This document shows, piece after piece, positions 24,949 to 33,049 of a DNA stretch of 64,000 bases. The number at the start of each line of letters is the position of its first letter. Positions within the stretch are counted from its first letter, which is position 1. The position numbers and the translations under genes were made by a program. Origin of the DNA: an uncultured Rubritalea sp. (lineage in GTDB: Bacteria > Verrucomicrobiota > Verrucomicrobiia > Verrucomicrobiales > Akkermansiaceae). The notes beneath the pieces were generated by a model. That model searched no databases, was not told the origin of the DNA, and saw only the letters and a program-made list of their open reading frames with translations. The stretch is from the NCBI GenBank assembly GCA_937923145.1, contig CALAJT010000017.1, forward strand, positions 1 to 64,000. The letters run 5' to 3'.

Positions 24949-25500
24949 GTGAACACATTAATTGCAATCAAAAATATTCATTTGAACACTAAAAACATTA
25001 TTTAGCTTTATTATTTTTTGATTTAACCAGCTCTAAAATGAACTGTACGAGTGGATGCGCTTCAGGAAAGTTCAATTAGAAAGTTCAGATACTCATTCAA
25101 TATAATGGCAAGATTCTTAAATATTTCGGAGTGTTCAGCTTTCTATATTAAGCTTTTCACTTCGATCATTAAAAATGCTGTAGGTTTGGAATTTCTCGTT
25201 ATCTATCTATAAGAGTTTCTTGCCTTCTCTATTAATTAGAGTGCTAGCCACTAGACCACCAGCCTGTATAAATATTCAGCTGTGATCTTTGGACTGCATT
25301 CTAACCAACAAATGTATGCGGACAGGAAATACTGTCTTTCTTAACTAAAGTAGACTACCATTTATAGTGTGGCTGATAGCTCAATTGAGATTTTTCTCAG
25401 TTTTTAAGTCAAATATCGGCTTATTAGGAGAAAATAACGTCCTAAATGTTAATAAATTCGTAATTTAATCCGTGTTCAACTGATCCTAAGAGATTTATTT
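24949..25500. other. AT-rich gene-free region with tRNA-like half
   Basis: No gene. The minus strand at 25239-25264 reads GGCTGGTGGTCTAGTGGCTA then GCACTC, like the acceptor and D arm of a tRNA-Glu-type gene. It is followed by a stem-loop (CTCTA, TTAAT, TAGAG at 25227-25241) whose loop is too short for an anticodon loop; no T arm or 3' acceptor follows. Near 25000-25070 the minus strand has a short open stretch (FPEAHPLVQFILELVKSK) closed upstream by a stop. The region looks like decayed coding or integration material. Confidence 0.35.
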
Positions 25501-25510
25501 CAAAAAAAGC

Positions 25511-25765
25511 TAAAATAGGGCTTGTCAGATTGGTTTTTCTAGCTAGGTTCGCCGCCCCACAACGTGTCCCAGCGTAGAGAAATATCGCTGGACTAGGGAT
25601 AATTATCGGGTGCACCTCCGGAAAACATGGCTATACGAGTAATACCTCGTGCGTTATTGTGACTCTGTTTTGCGCCTCCGCAACTGTTGAAATACAGAGC
25701 TTTTTACCCCTTTACACCCGCTGTGGAACCTATTTTAACCACACAAATACAACACAAACCATAAC
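25511..25765 (+). promoter_or_regulatory. Predicted S10 operon promoter and leader
   Basis: TTGTCA at 25522-25527, a 16-base spacer and TAGGTT at 25544-25549, followed by CGCCGCCCCACA. The upstream block AAAATAGGGCTTGTCAGAT is identical to that before rpsL. About 205 bases of leader follow, with CCAGCG (25569-25574) able to pair with CGCTGG (25586-25591) and other GC-rich segments up to 25683. A long structured leader would fit autogenous control by a ribosomal protein such as L4, but I cannot match a known leader fold. Confidence 0.65.
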
Positions 25766-26074
25766 ATGGAAAAACAAAAGATAAGAATCCGACTCCGTGC
25801 ATACGACCATCGAGCAATCGACCGTTCAGCACTAGAGATCGTCGAGACTGCCAAGCGCACAGGCGCTAAGGTAGCCGGACCGATTCCTCTGCCGACAAGA
25901 GTTGAGAAGTTCTCAGTGAACGCCTCAGTTAACCAGAACAAGAAAGCAGCAGACCAGTTCGAAATCCGAACTCACAAGCGCGTTCTTGACATCGTAGATC
26001 CTACAGCACGCACAGTGGATGAGCTCAAGAAGCTTAATCTACCAGCTGGTGTAGATATTCAAATCAAGATCTGA
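25766..26074 (+). CDS. rpsJ: 30S ribosomal protein S10
   Basis: 102 residues, normal length; also part of transcription antitermination complexes (NusE). [20 protein letters not shown] and [15 protein letters not shown] are characteristic. First gene of the S10 operon. One or a few residues (MEKQ) precede the family core. No Shine-Dalgarno site (CACAAACCATAAC precedes ATG). Confidence 0.97.
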   Translation: MEKQKIRIRLRAYDHRAIDRSALEIVETAKRTGAKVAGPIPLPTRVEKFSVNASVNQNKKAADQFEIRTHKRVLDIVDPTARTVDELKKLNLPAGVDIQIKI

Positions 26075-26103
26075 ACCTTAAACCCTATAACTACTAAAAT
26101 ATT

Positions 26104-26754
26104 ATGTCACTAGGACTATTAGGAAAGAAGATCGGAATGACACGCGTCTTTGATAAAGAAGAAGGCATCATGATACCAGTTAACGTTATCGACGTATCTG
26201 GAAACGAATTTCTCCAAGTAAAGACCACTGAAACTGATGGATACTCAGCAGTTCAGATCGGTTACGACGACCAAAAAGAGCAGCGTCTTAATAAGGCTAA
26301 GCTAGGTCACCTCAAAAAGAGCGGTGTTTCACCAAAGAAAATCATCAAGGAGTTCCGCTTCGAAGATGATGCAGCTCTACCTAACACTGAAGAAGCTCAC
26401 CCAGGTGCTGCTGTATTCACAGACGGTCAGACCGTTGATGTGATCGGCACTACTAAAGGTAAAGGTTTCCAGGGTGTAGTGAAGCGTTACAACTTCGCAG
26501 GACAGCCTGACTCACACGGTCACATGATGCACAGACGCCCAGGTGGTATCGGTGCAGGAACATGGCCAGGTCGTGTTTGGAAAAACAAGAAGATGCCAGG
26601 TCGCCACGGTCAATACCGCCGCACAGTGCAGAATCTTAAGATCGTTCAGGTTCGCCCTGAAGACAATGTAGTTCTCGTTTCTGGTGCAGTTCCTGGACCA
26701 AACGGAGGTTACATCGTTATCCGCCCTGGAATCAAAGCTAAAGCAGCTAAATAA
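26104..26754 (+). CDS. rplC: 50S ribosomal protein L3
   Basis: 216 residues. L3 initiates 50S assembly and its central loop approaches the peptidyl transferase centre. MSLGLLGKKIGMTRVF and the loop MMHRRPGGIGAGTWPGRVWK are intact, including the glutamine region (HGQYR). The 29-base spacer to rpsJ is A-rich and lacks a ribosome-binding purine run. Confidence 0.97.
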   Translation: MSLGLLGKKIGMTRVFDKEEGIMIPVNVIDVSGNEFLQVKTTETDGYSAVQIGYDDQKEQRLNKAKLGHLKKSGVSPKKIIKEFRFEDDAALPNTEEAHPGAAVFTDGQTVDVIGTTKGKGFQGVVKRYNFAGQPDSHGHMMHRRPGGIGAGTWPGRVWKNKKMPGRHGQYRRTVQNLKIVQVRPEDNVVLVSGAVPGPNGGYIVIRPGIKAKAAK

Positions 26755-26779
26755 TTTAACATAGAAAGAAACAACTGTA

Positions 26780-27391
26780 ATGTCAGTAAAACAACTTTCA
26801 CTCGAAGACGCTGCATCAGCGAATATCAACGTTATCTCTGGAACTTCCAAGGGTAATCAAGCTGTGCACGATCTCATCGTAGCATACCGTGCTAACCGCA
26901 GAACTGGTTCAGCTTGCACAAAGACACGTGGAGAAGTCCGCGGATCTGGTAAGAAGATCTATAAGCAAAAAGGCACTGGTGGCGCACGTCACGGAGCTCG
27001 CTCAGCACCTATCTTTGTAGGTGGTGGTGTAGTATTCGGTCCACGTCCACGTGACTATTCTAAGAAGGTCACTAAGAACACTCGTAAACTTGCACTACGC
27101 AAAGCACTCGGTGAGAAGATCGCCGCTGGTGAAGTAGCATCTATCGCATCATTTGCTGTATCAGATGGTAAGACTAAGTCATACGTATCAGCTGTAAGAG
27201 AAATCTCAGACGCTAAAAAAGTACTCATCATCGCCAAGTCATTTGACGAGAAGACACAACTTGCTAGCAGAAACGTTCCTAAGGTCAACATCATGACAGC
27301 TGACGAAGTGAACATCGAGCAGATCCTACACGCTAACGCAGTGATCATCGCTGAAGACGCATTCGAAACACTCGCTATGCGAACAGCATAA
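26780..27391 (+). CDS. rplD: 50S ribosomal protein L4
   Basis: 203 residues. The extended loop GRNAYR-like region here reads CTKTRGEVRGSGKKIYKQKG followed by GGARHGARSAPIFVGGG, the part that lines the exit tunnel. In enteric bacteria L4 represses its own operon; whether it does here is unknown. Normal length and order (L3-L4-L23). Confidence 0.97.
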   Translation: MSVKQLSLEDAASANINVISGTSKGNQAVHDLIVAYRANRRTGSACTKTRGEVRGSGKKIYKQKGTGGARHGARSAPIFVGGGVVFGPRPRDYSKKVTKNTRKLALRKALGEKIAAGEVASIASFAVSDGKTKSYVSAVREISDAKKVLIIAKSFDEKTQLASRNVPKVNIMTADEVNIEQILHANAVIIAEDAFETLAMRTA

Positions 27392-27413
27392 AACACTAAC
27401 TAAAGATAATCAC

Positions 27414-27698
27414 ATGAAAGATATATACCAAGTTATCGATACTGTTCATCTCAGCGAAAAAGCGACACTCCTCCAGGAGCAGAACAACGAATACGTTCTA
27501 CAAGTCGATCGCCAAGCGAACAAACTCGAAATCAAACGTGCTGTTGAGCAACTCTTCGGCAAGAAAGTAATCTCGGTCCGCACAGCGAACTGCCACGGTA
27601 AGAAAAAACGTGAGCGTAGAGCAGATGCAGGACGCACCGCACACTGGAAGAAGGCAATCGTTCGCCTTAAAGAAGGAGAGTCACTCGACCTCGTTTAA
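27414..27698 (+). CDS. rplW: 50S ribosomal protein L23
   Basis: 94 residues. L23 sits at the tunnel exit and docks trigger factor and SRP. VHLSEKATLLQEQNNEYVLQ and VEQLFGKKVISVRTANCHGK are family features. Spacer to L4 contains CACTAACTAAAG and no Shine-Dalgarno site. Confidence 0.96.
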   Translation: MKDIYQVIDTVHLSEKATLLQEQNNEYVLQVDRQANKLEIKRAVEQLFGKKVISVRTANCHGKKKRERRADAGRTAHWKKAIVRLKEGESLDLV

Positions 27699-27758
27699 TC
27701 CAGGAACACTGCAACGCTGCAAAACGTAAAAATTAACAAACGAAAAGAATAGCGACAA

Positions 27759-28595
27759 ATGAAAACATTTAAACCAGTAACACCATCTAACCGATACAAG
27801 GTGTGGAACACATTTGAGGAGATCACTAAGACGACTCCTGAGAAGTCACTCCTCCGTGTAAAGAAAAGATCCGGTGGACGCAATAACCAAGGCCGTATCA
27901 CTTGCCGTCACATCGGTGGTGGTCACAAGCAGAAATACAGAATCATCGACTTCAAGCGTAAAAGAACTGAAGACGTAGCTACTGTAGTAGGAATCGAGTA
28001 TGATCCTAACAGAACATGCCGTATCGCACTCATCGAATATAAAGATGGTGAGAAAGCATACATCCTCGCCCCTGTAGGTCTTGAACCAGGTGCAACAGTA
28101 GTTTCAAGCGAGACTGCTGAGCCTAAGCCAGGTAATGCTACTCCACTAAAGAATGTTCCTCTCGGAACTTCTATCCACAACATCGAGCTAACTCCTGGAT
28201 CAGGCGGCAAAATCGCCCGTTCAGCAGGTCAGCAAGCAGTGCTTTCTAACCGTGAGGAAGGAATCGCACTCGTCAAGATGCCATCTGGAGAAATTCGTAA
28301 ATTCAACGATAGATGCCTCTGCACCATTGGTCAGGTAGGCAACCGCGATCACATGAACGTGGTATCTGCTAAAGCAGGTCGCTCTCGCTGGATGGGTATC
28401 CGCCCAACTGTCCGTGGAATGTGTATGAACCCTGTCGATCACCCAAACGGTGGTGGAGAAGGTAAGTCTAAATCCGGTGGTGGCCGTCAACACCTCAAGT
28501 CGCCTTGGGGTCATGTGAAAGGTCAAAAGACTCGTCAGAAGCGTAAAGCATCAGACAAAGTCATTGTTCAACGTCGTAAGACAAAGAATAAGTAA
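27759..28595 (+). CDS. rplB: 50S ribosomal protein L2
   Basis: 278 residues. L2 is needed for subunit joining and peptidyl transfer. [20 protein letters not shown], the [20 protein letters not shown] block and the C-terminal [20 protein letters not shown] with the conserved His are intact. The gene ends [16 protein letters not shown]. Confidence 0.97.
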   Translation: MKTFKPVTPSNRYKVWNTFEEITKTTPEKSLLRVKKRSGGRNNQGRITCRHIGGGHKQKYRIIDFKRKRTEDVATVVGIEYDPNRTCRIALIEYKDGEKAYILAPVGLEPGATVVSSETAEPKPGNATPLKNVPLGTSIHNIELTPGSGGKIARSAGQQAVLSNREEGIALVKMPSGEIRKFNDRCLCTIGQVGNRDHMNVVSAKAGRSRWMGIRPTVRGMCMNPVDHPNGGGEGKSKSGGGRQHLKSPWGHVKGQKTRQKRKASDKVIVQRRKTKNK

Positions 28596-28625
28596 TTTCT
28601 AACCACTAACTGATAACTAAACATT

Positions 28626-28901
28626 ATGCCAAGATCACTAAAAAAGGGACCATTCGTTGACCAAAAGCTACTTGCTAAGATCGATGCTGCTGCTGAAAAC
28701 ACTAGCAAAAATAAGAAACCGATCAAAACATGGAGCCGTAGATCAATGATCACACCAGACTTCGTCGGCCATAACTTCTCAGTTCACAACGGCAAAGCAT
28801 TTGTCGCTGTATACGTAACTGAGAACATGGTAGGACACAAGCTCGGTGAATTTGCTCCGACTCGTATCTTCAAAGCTCACGGAACAGTTGGTAAGAAGTA
28901 A
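28626..28901 (+). CDS. rpsS: 30S ribosomal protein S19
   Basis: 91 residues. [36 protein letters not shown] and [17 protein letters not shown] are diagnostic. In nearly all bacteria rplV follows directly; here a secreted coiled-coil protein gene of 249 codons intervenes. The upstream spacer has CCACTAACTGATAACTAAAC and no purine-rich ribosome site. Confidence 0.97.
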   Translation: MPRSLKKGPFVDQKLLAKIDAAAENTSKNKKPIKTWSRRSMITPDFVGHNFSVHNGKAFVAVYVTENMVGHKLGEFAPTRIFKAHGTVGKK

Positions 28902-28937
28902 TTCTAACTATATAATCGTTCTTAAACCGGTCACAAC

Positions 28938-29684
28938 ATGAAATTCTCCAACCATTCTTCCATACTTACTCTCACATCAAGCGCTCTCGTGCTCGGTGCA
29001 GTGATGAGTGTGGCTCAGATTGGAGAGCAGAATGTTGTGGTAGCTGATGCTAATACAGCAGCTCTTGAGCTAGAAGTTCAACAGCTGCGATCACAGAAAC
29101 GCAACCTCTCCAAATCACTTATTCACGCTAGAGAACAGCAAGAAAAAGCGAATGGAGAGCTTAACAAAATACGGCTTGAACTAGAAGCACTCAAAATGTT
29201 TCCACTGGGATCTGATGATCAGCGACTAGTAGAAGCCGTGGCAAACCGCAAAGTGCTCGAAGGCAGACTCGCTAAGCTAGAAATGGCTGCGACCAACCTC
29301 ACCGCGCAAGTGCGAGAATACATCAACCATGCCATTGTCGCTGACGACCAGCAACGTGCGGCTCTCGAATCAAAAATTAGAGAGCTTGACGTACTGCTAG
29401 GAATCAGAGATAAGCCGCGTCCCCAGATAGATCTAGGCAGCCTTCAGGAAGCCAAAATCGTAGGAATAGATGGCCAATCTGGCACTCTGATCCTAAATGC
29501 TGGAGAGAAGCAGCAAGTTCGTATCGGCATGACGTTTCGTATCCTTCGCGGTAAGAGCCAAATAGCAGAAGCCCGAATCGCAGAAGTGAGACCTAATATA
29601 GCAGGTGCACTCGTGGTTCGACTCGACGACACTAACAACGCGGTCCGCCCTGGCGACATCGCATCAATAAAGACACAAAATTAA
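28938..29684 (+). CDS. Exported coiled-coil protein inserted between rpsS and rplV
   Basis: 248 residues of unknown function. A signal peptide (HSSILTLTSSALVLGAVMSV) is followed by a long coiled coil at about residues 40-160 (LELEVQQLRSQKRNLSKSLI, REQQEKANGELNKIRLELEA). A C-terminal beta-rich domain follows from about 170 (AKIVGIDGQSGTLILNAGEK, VRIGMTFRIL, AEVRPNIAGALVVRL, VRPGDIAS), which resembles the small beta-barrel of FlgT-C or MreC-like proteins. It is therefore periplasmic and perhaps wall- or envelope-associated. Same strand and short spacers (36 and 19 bases), so it is expressed with the ribosomal proteins. Confidence 0.75.
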   Translation: MKFSNHSSILTLTSSALVLGAVMSVAQIGEQNVVVADANTAALELEVQQLRSQKRNLSKSLIHAREQQEKANGELNKIRLELEALKMFPLGSDDQRLVEAVANRKVLEGRLAKLEMAATNLTAQVREYINHAIVADDQQRAALESKIRELDVLLGIRDKPRPQIDLGSLQEAKIVGIDGQSGTLILNAGEKQQVRIGMTFRILRGKSQIAEARIAEVRPNIAGALVVRLDDTNNAVRPGDIASIKTQN

Positions 29685-29703
29685 CAAAACACCATCCAAA
29701 ATC

Positions 29704-30048
29704 ATGGAAGTAAAATCAACTTACAAATTCGCTCGCGTCTCAGCTAAAAAAGCTCGTGACGTAGTACGTGCCATCCAAGGCCTTCCAGTGTCCTCTGCCC
29801 TAGACGTGCTGAACTTCACTCCAAGAAAATCAGCATTCCTAATCGGCAAGACCCTGAAAAGCGCAGTAGCTAACGCAGAAAACAACCACGACCTCGACGC
29901 TGACGACCTCATCGTAAAGGAAGCGACTGTTGGCGAAGGCCCTACATTCAAGCGTTTCAAGCCACGTGCTCGTGGTTCTGCAGGAGCAATCCTCAAGCGC
30001 ACTAGCCACATCTATATCACCCTAGCTCCTAAACAAGCTGAGGCTTAA
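29704..30048 (+). CDS. rplV: 50S ribosomal protein L22
   Basis: 114 residues. L22 spans the exit tunnel with a beta-hairpin. KFARVSAKKARDVVRAIQGL, AVANAENNHDLDADDLIV and the hairpin FKRFKPRARGSAGAILKRTS are intact, with no deletion of the macrolide-related loop. Flanked on both sides by non-ribosomal genes. Confidence 0.96.
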   Translation: MEVKSTYKFARVSAKKARDVVRAIQGLPVSSALDVLNFTPRKSAFLIGKTLKSAVANAENNHDLDADDLIVKEATVGEGPTFKRFKPRARGSAGAILKRTSHIYITLAPKQAEA

Positions 30049-30072
30049 CATCTAACTACTTACTATAACACT

Positions 30073-30393
30073 ATGGATAAGAAAACACTCGGAATACTAT
30101 CATACATCACGATTATCGGATGTATCATAGCATTTGTTAAGAACAAACCGAGAGACGAACACGTATCATTTCATGTGCGTCAGAGTCTAGGGATCATCAT
30201 ACTATCATTCGCGCTATACATTCCCTACACGATCGTAGCAATGGTAGTTCCAAGCATAGCGATGATATTCTCATTAGTTTTTCTAGTTATCCTAGTGCTA
30301 TGGATCATCGGGCTCATGGGAGCTCTTAATAATCAAAAGAAACTCATCCCGGTAGTAGGTGAGAAAATACAATCAATACTTAAATCAATATAA
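30073..30393 (+). CDS. DUF4870-type membrane protein inserted between rplV and rpsC
   Basis: 106 residues with three to four hydrophobic helices: [37 protein letters not shown], and [20 protein letters not shown]. Between the first two lies [13 protein letters not shown], matching the conserved 'FH.RQ' motif of DUF4870/Tic20-like proteins, and the C-terminus has IPVVGEKI. Function unknown; inner membrane. Its stop is 4 bases before the rpsC ATG, so translation is probably coupled. Such a gene within an S10 operon is unusual. Confidence 0.75.
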   Translation: MDKKTLGILSYITIIGCIIAFVKNKPRDEHVSFHVRQSLGIIILSFALYIPYTIVAMVVPSIAMIFSLVFLVILVLWIIGLMGALNNQKKLIPVVGEKIQSILKSI

Positions 30394-30397
30394 AATT

Positions 30398-31123
30398 ATG
30401 GGACAAAAAGTAAATCCGATCGGATTCCGCCTCGCGCTAAGCAAGGACTGGAGATCTAAGTGGTATGCCACTGGCGCAGACTACACTGACAAACTTCACG
30501 AGGACCTCTCGATTCGTAAATACATCAAAGGTCGTCTACAGTTTGCTGCTCTTTCGAGAGTAACTATCGAGCGTGCATGGAACTCAGTTCGTGTAACACT
30601 CCACACATCTCGCCCTGGACTCGTCATCGGACGTAAGGGATCAGAGATCGAGAAAATGACAGCAGACATCAGCAAGATTTGTGGTGGATGCTCAGTCAAA
30701 ATCGACATCCTCGAAATCCGCAAGCCAGAGTTAGACGCTCAGCTCGTAGCAGAAAACATCGCCGTTCAGCTTGAGCGTCGTATCGCTTTCCGCCGCGCTA
30801 TGAAGCGTTCTATCCAGACAGCTATGGAATTCGGTGCAGACGGCATCCGTGTTCGTTGTTCAGGCCGCCTCGGTGGAGCAGACATCGCCCGTGCAGAGTG
30901 GTATCGTGAAGGCAAAGTGCCTCTCCAGACTCTACGTGTTCCTATCGACTACGGCTTCGCTGAAGCTGCTACTACCTACGGCATCATCGGTGTCAAGGTC
31001 TGGGTCAATAAGAAAGAAGAGAAGATCAAGCCAGGTGGTGGCAACAACCGTGGAGGCCGTGGAGGTCGCCGTGGAGGTGGTGGCCGCGATAACAGAGACA
31101 ATCCTCGCGAAAAGCGCGCCTAA
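30398..31123 (+). CDS. rpsC: 30S ribosomal protein S3 with RGG-rich tail
   Basis: 241 residues from ATG 30398 ([18 protein letters not shown]); the frame opens at 30359 inside the DUF4870 gene but that extension is not conserved. The KH domain ([17 protein letters not shown]) and C-terminal [20 protein letters not shown] are normal and supply mRNA entry-channel and helicase functions. After residue ~212 the protein adds an Arg/Gly tail ([20 protein letters not shown]) that most bacterial S3 proteins lack. Confidence 0.96.
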   Translation: MGQKVNPIGFRLALSKDWRSKWYATGADYTDKLHEDLSIRKYIKGRLQFAALSRVTIERAWNSVRVTLHTSRPGLVIGRKGSEIEKMTADISKICGGCSVKIDILEIRKPELDAQLVAENIAVQLERRIAFRRAMKRSIQTAMEFGADGIRVRCSGRLGGADIARAEWYREGKVPLQTLRVPIDYGFAEAATTYGIIGVKVWVNKKEEKIKPGGGNNRGGRGGRRGGGGRDNRDNPREKRA

Positions 31124-31168
31124 TTACAGGTATCTCAATTAACCAATTAACATTTAAGAAATAATACT

Positions 31169-31591
31169 ATGCCTTTAATGCCAAAACGCACCAAGTTCCG
31201 TAAGTCCATGCGAGGAAATCGCGGTGGAAATGCGCAACGTGGAACAGATGTAAGTTTTGGAGACTTCGGTCTCCAGTCACTCGGTCGCTCATGGATGAGT
31301 AACCGTCAGATCGAAGCATGCCGTATCTCAATCAACCGTTTCCTCAAACGTAAGGGAAAAGTTTGGATCCGCGTGTTTCCACACAAATCAGTAACAGCAA
31401 CTCCAGCCGAGACTCGTATGGGTAAAGGTAAGGGTTCTGTTGACCGTTGGGTTGCTGTCATAAAGCCAGGAACAATGATCTTCGAAGTAGCAGGTGTTCC
31501 AGAAGCATCAGCAAAAGAAGCACTCCGCCTTGCATCTAACAAGCTCGGATTCCGCACACGCTTTGTTGTTCGTAACAAGCTAGCTAAATAA
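31169..31591 (+). CDS. rplP: 50S ribosomal protein L16
   Basis: 140 residues. L16 shapes the A-site of the 50S subunit. [37 protein letters not shown] and [20 protein letters not shown] are family motifs, including the Arg that is hydroxylated in some bacteria. Two Met codons compete (MPLMPKR); the second, 31178, aligns best with family starts. Confidence 0.96.
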   Translation: MPLMPKRTKFRKSMRGNRGGNAQRGTDVSFGDFGLQSLGRSWMSNRQIEACRISINRFLKRKGKVWIRVFPHKSVTATPAETRMGKGKGSVDRWVAVIKPGTMIFEVAGVPEASAKEALRLASNKLGFRTRFVVRNKLAK

Positions 31592-31619
31592 TTAACTAAC
31601 CATAGAAACAACAACTATT

Positions 31620-31823
31620 ATGGCAAAATCAAGCGAACTACGTGAACTTTCTAAAGAAGAACTCACTAACCGTCTCCGTGACCTCAAACAAGAAGGTCTC
31701 AATCTCCGTCTCCAAGCATCCACTGGACAGCTAGAGAATACCGCCCACATCAAAGCTGTACGCCGCGAAATCGCTCAAGTGAATACTATCTTCACTGAGA
31801 CTCGTGACAAAGCTGAAAACTAA
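31620..31823 (+). CDS. rpmC: 50S ribosomal protein L29
   Basis: 67 residues, a two-helix protein at the tunnel exit. ELRELSKEELTNRLRDLKQE and IKAVRREIAQVNTIFTE fit the family. Upstream spacer TTAACTAACCATAGAAACAA lacks a Shine-Dalgarno site. Confidence 0.93.
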   Translation: MAKSSELRELSKEELTNRLRDLKQEGLNLRLQASTGQLENTAHIKAVRREIAQVNTIFTETRDKAEN

Positions 31824-31847
31824 TACACATAGAAAACAATATATACT

Positions 31848-32102
31848 ATGAGCGAAAATACACATTTACGCAAAACACGTGTTGGCAACGTAGTCTCTAC
31901 TTCAATGGACAAGACAATCGTCGTCGAATACACCGCCCGCGTCCCACACCCACGCTTCAAAAAGATCGTTAAGAAAACTAAAAAGTTCTACGCTCACGAT
32001 GAAGAAAGCAAAGCTGCAGTAGGTGACAAAGTACGTATCACAGAAACCAAGCCTATCTCTAAAAAGAAATGCTGGGTTCTCACTGAGATCCTTACACACT
32101 AA
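31848..32102 (+). CDS. rpsQ: 30S ribosomal protein S17
   Basis: 84 residues, OB-fold primary rRNA-binding protein. RKTRVGNVVSTSMDKTIVVE and AAVGDKVRITETKPISKKKC are signatures. Order L29-S17-L14 is standard. Confidence 0.96.
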   Translation: MSENTHLRKTRVGNVVSTSMDKTIVVEYTARVPHPRFKKIVKKTKKFYAHDEESKAAVGDKVRITETKPISKKKCWVLTEILTH

Positions 32103-32128
32103 TCATTAACCACTAACTATTTAATACA

Positions 32129-32494
32129 ATGTTACAAATGGAAACAAGCGTAGCGATTGCCGATAACACAGGCGCTCGCTCAGCAAAAATGATCGGCGTT
32201 CTAGGTACTCGTTCTAAGATTGCAAACGTAGGAGACATCATCACAGCACACGTGCGTGAAGCTATCCCTACAGCATCAGTCAAGAAAGGCGCAGTAATCA
32301 AAGCAGTTGTCGTAAGAACAGCTGCACCTATCCGCCGCAGAGACGGATCCATCCTTCGTTTCGACAGCAACGCTATCGTTGTAATCGACAAAGATGGTAA
32401 CCCTAAAGGCACACGTATCTTCGGACCTGTAGCTCGTGAACTCCGCGAGAAGAAGTTCATGAAGATCGTATCACTCGCTCCAGAGGTGCTCTAA
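32129..32494 (+). CDS. rplN: 50S ribosomal protein L14
   Basis: 121 residues. Begins [40 protein letters not shown] and [20 protein letters not shown]-type C-terminus (here [17 protein letters not shown]) are intact. L14 makes an intersubunit bridge and binds RsfS. Confidence 0.97.
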   Translation: MLQMETSVAIADNTGARSAKMIGVLGTRSKIANVGDIITAHVREAIPTASVKKGAVIKAVVVRTAAPIRRRDGSILRFDSNAIVVIDKDGNPKGTRIFGPVARELREKKFMKIVSLAPEVL

Positions 32495-32519
32495 ACCACT
32501 AACACGAAAGATAACGAAC

Positions 32520-32747
32520 ATGAAGACTAACACTCACGTTAAAAAAGGCGACGAAGTAACTGTCATCTCAGGTAACCACAAAGGTAAATCAGGTAAAGTG
32601 CTGTCAATCAATACAGCAAAGAACCAGGTAATCGTTGAAGGCGTCCGCAAGATGAAAAAAGCAGTAAAGCCTACACAACAAGGTGAAGAAGGTGGAATCC
32701 AGGAGCTTGACGGCCCTATCCACATCTCCAACGTAAAGAAGGCTTAA
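32520..32747 (+). CDS. rplX: 50S ribosomal protein L24
   Basis: 75 residues, shorter than the ~100 of E. coli but within the bacterial range. [20 protein letters not shown] is the KOW motif; [20 protein letters not shown] ends the protein. Last gene of the operon here: rplE, rpsN, rpsH and the rest of the spc genes do not follow. Confidence 0.95.
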   Translation: MKTNTHVKKGDEVTVISGNHKGKSGKVLSINTAKNQVIVEGVRKMKKAVKPTQQGEEGGIQELDGPIHISNVKKA

Positions 32748-32773
32748 TTTAAAGAGCTCTCTTAGAAAAATTC

Positions 32774-32812
32774 AAAAGCGCCCTAGCTGATAATCAGCTA
32801 GGGCGCTTTTTT
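32774..32812 (+). terminator. Strong terminator closing the S10 operon
   Basis: A perfect inverted repeat with 18-base arms (AAAAGCGCCCTAGCTGAT at 32774-32791 and its complement at 32793-32810) around one base, with T continuing to 32812. It starts 27 bases after rplX and clearly ends the unit before the usual spc genes. Confidence 0.95.
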
Positions 32813-33049
32813 CTGCCTATGAAGATCTATCAGATACGATGGATTATTTTACATTATGTAGCATGTCATAGATATTTTAAAATAATTAATATCTATTAAA
32901 ATTAAATATCGACTTTCTAAATACTCTGTGTAAGTTAAGCAATCTATTGCCCCCGTCATACAACATCCCCCAGTACCAGCGTTTAAGTGTTTAAGCCTCC
33001 ATTTGAAGTTTCCCTGCACCTAACAGCTTCCCCCTAAAAGAACAATAAT
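32813..33049. other. AT-rich leader before the first PEP-CTERM gene
   Basis: With the terminator this fills the 302 bases between rplX and the PEP-CTERM gene. 32820-32940 is very AT-rich and includes the near-symmetric run AGATATTTTAAAATAATTAA. CTTCCCCCTAAAAGAAC precedes the ATG. No confident promoter hexamers or ORF. Confidence 0.4.

Noticed and set aside
25227-25264. Functional tRNA gene
   Set aside because: Only the 5' half is tRNA-like; the anticodon loop is too short and there is no T arm or 3' acceptor strand.
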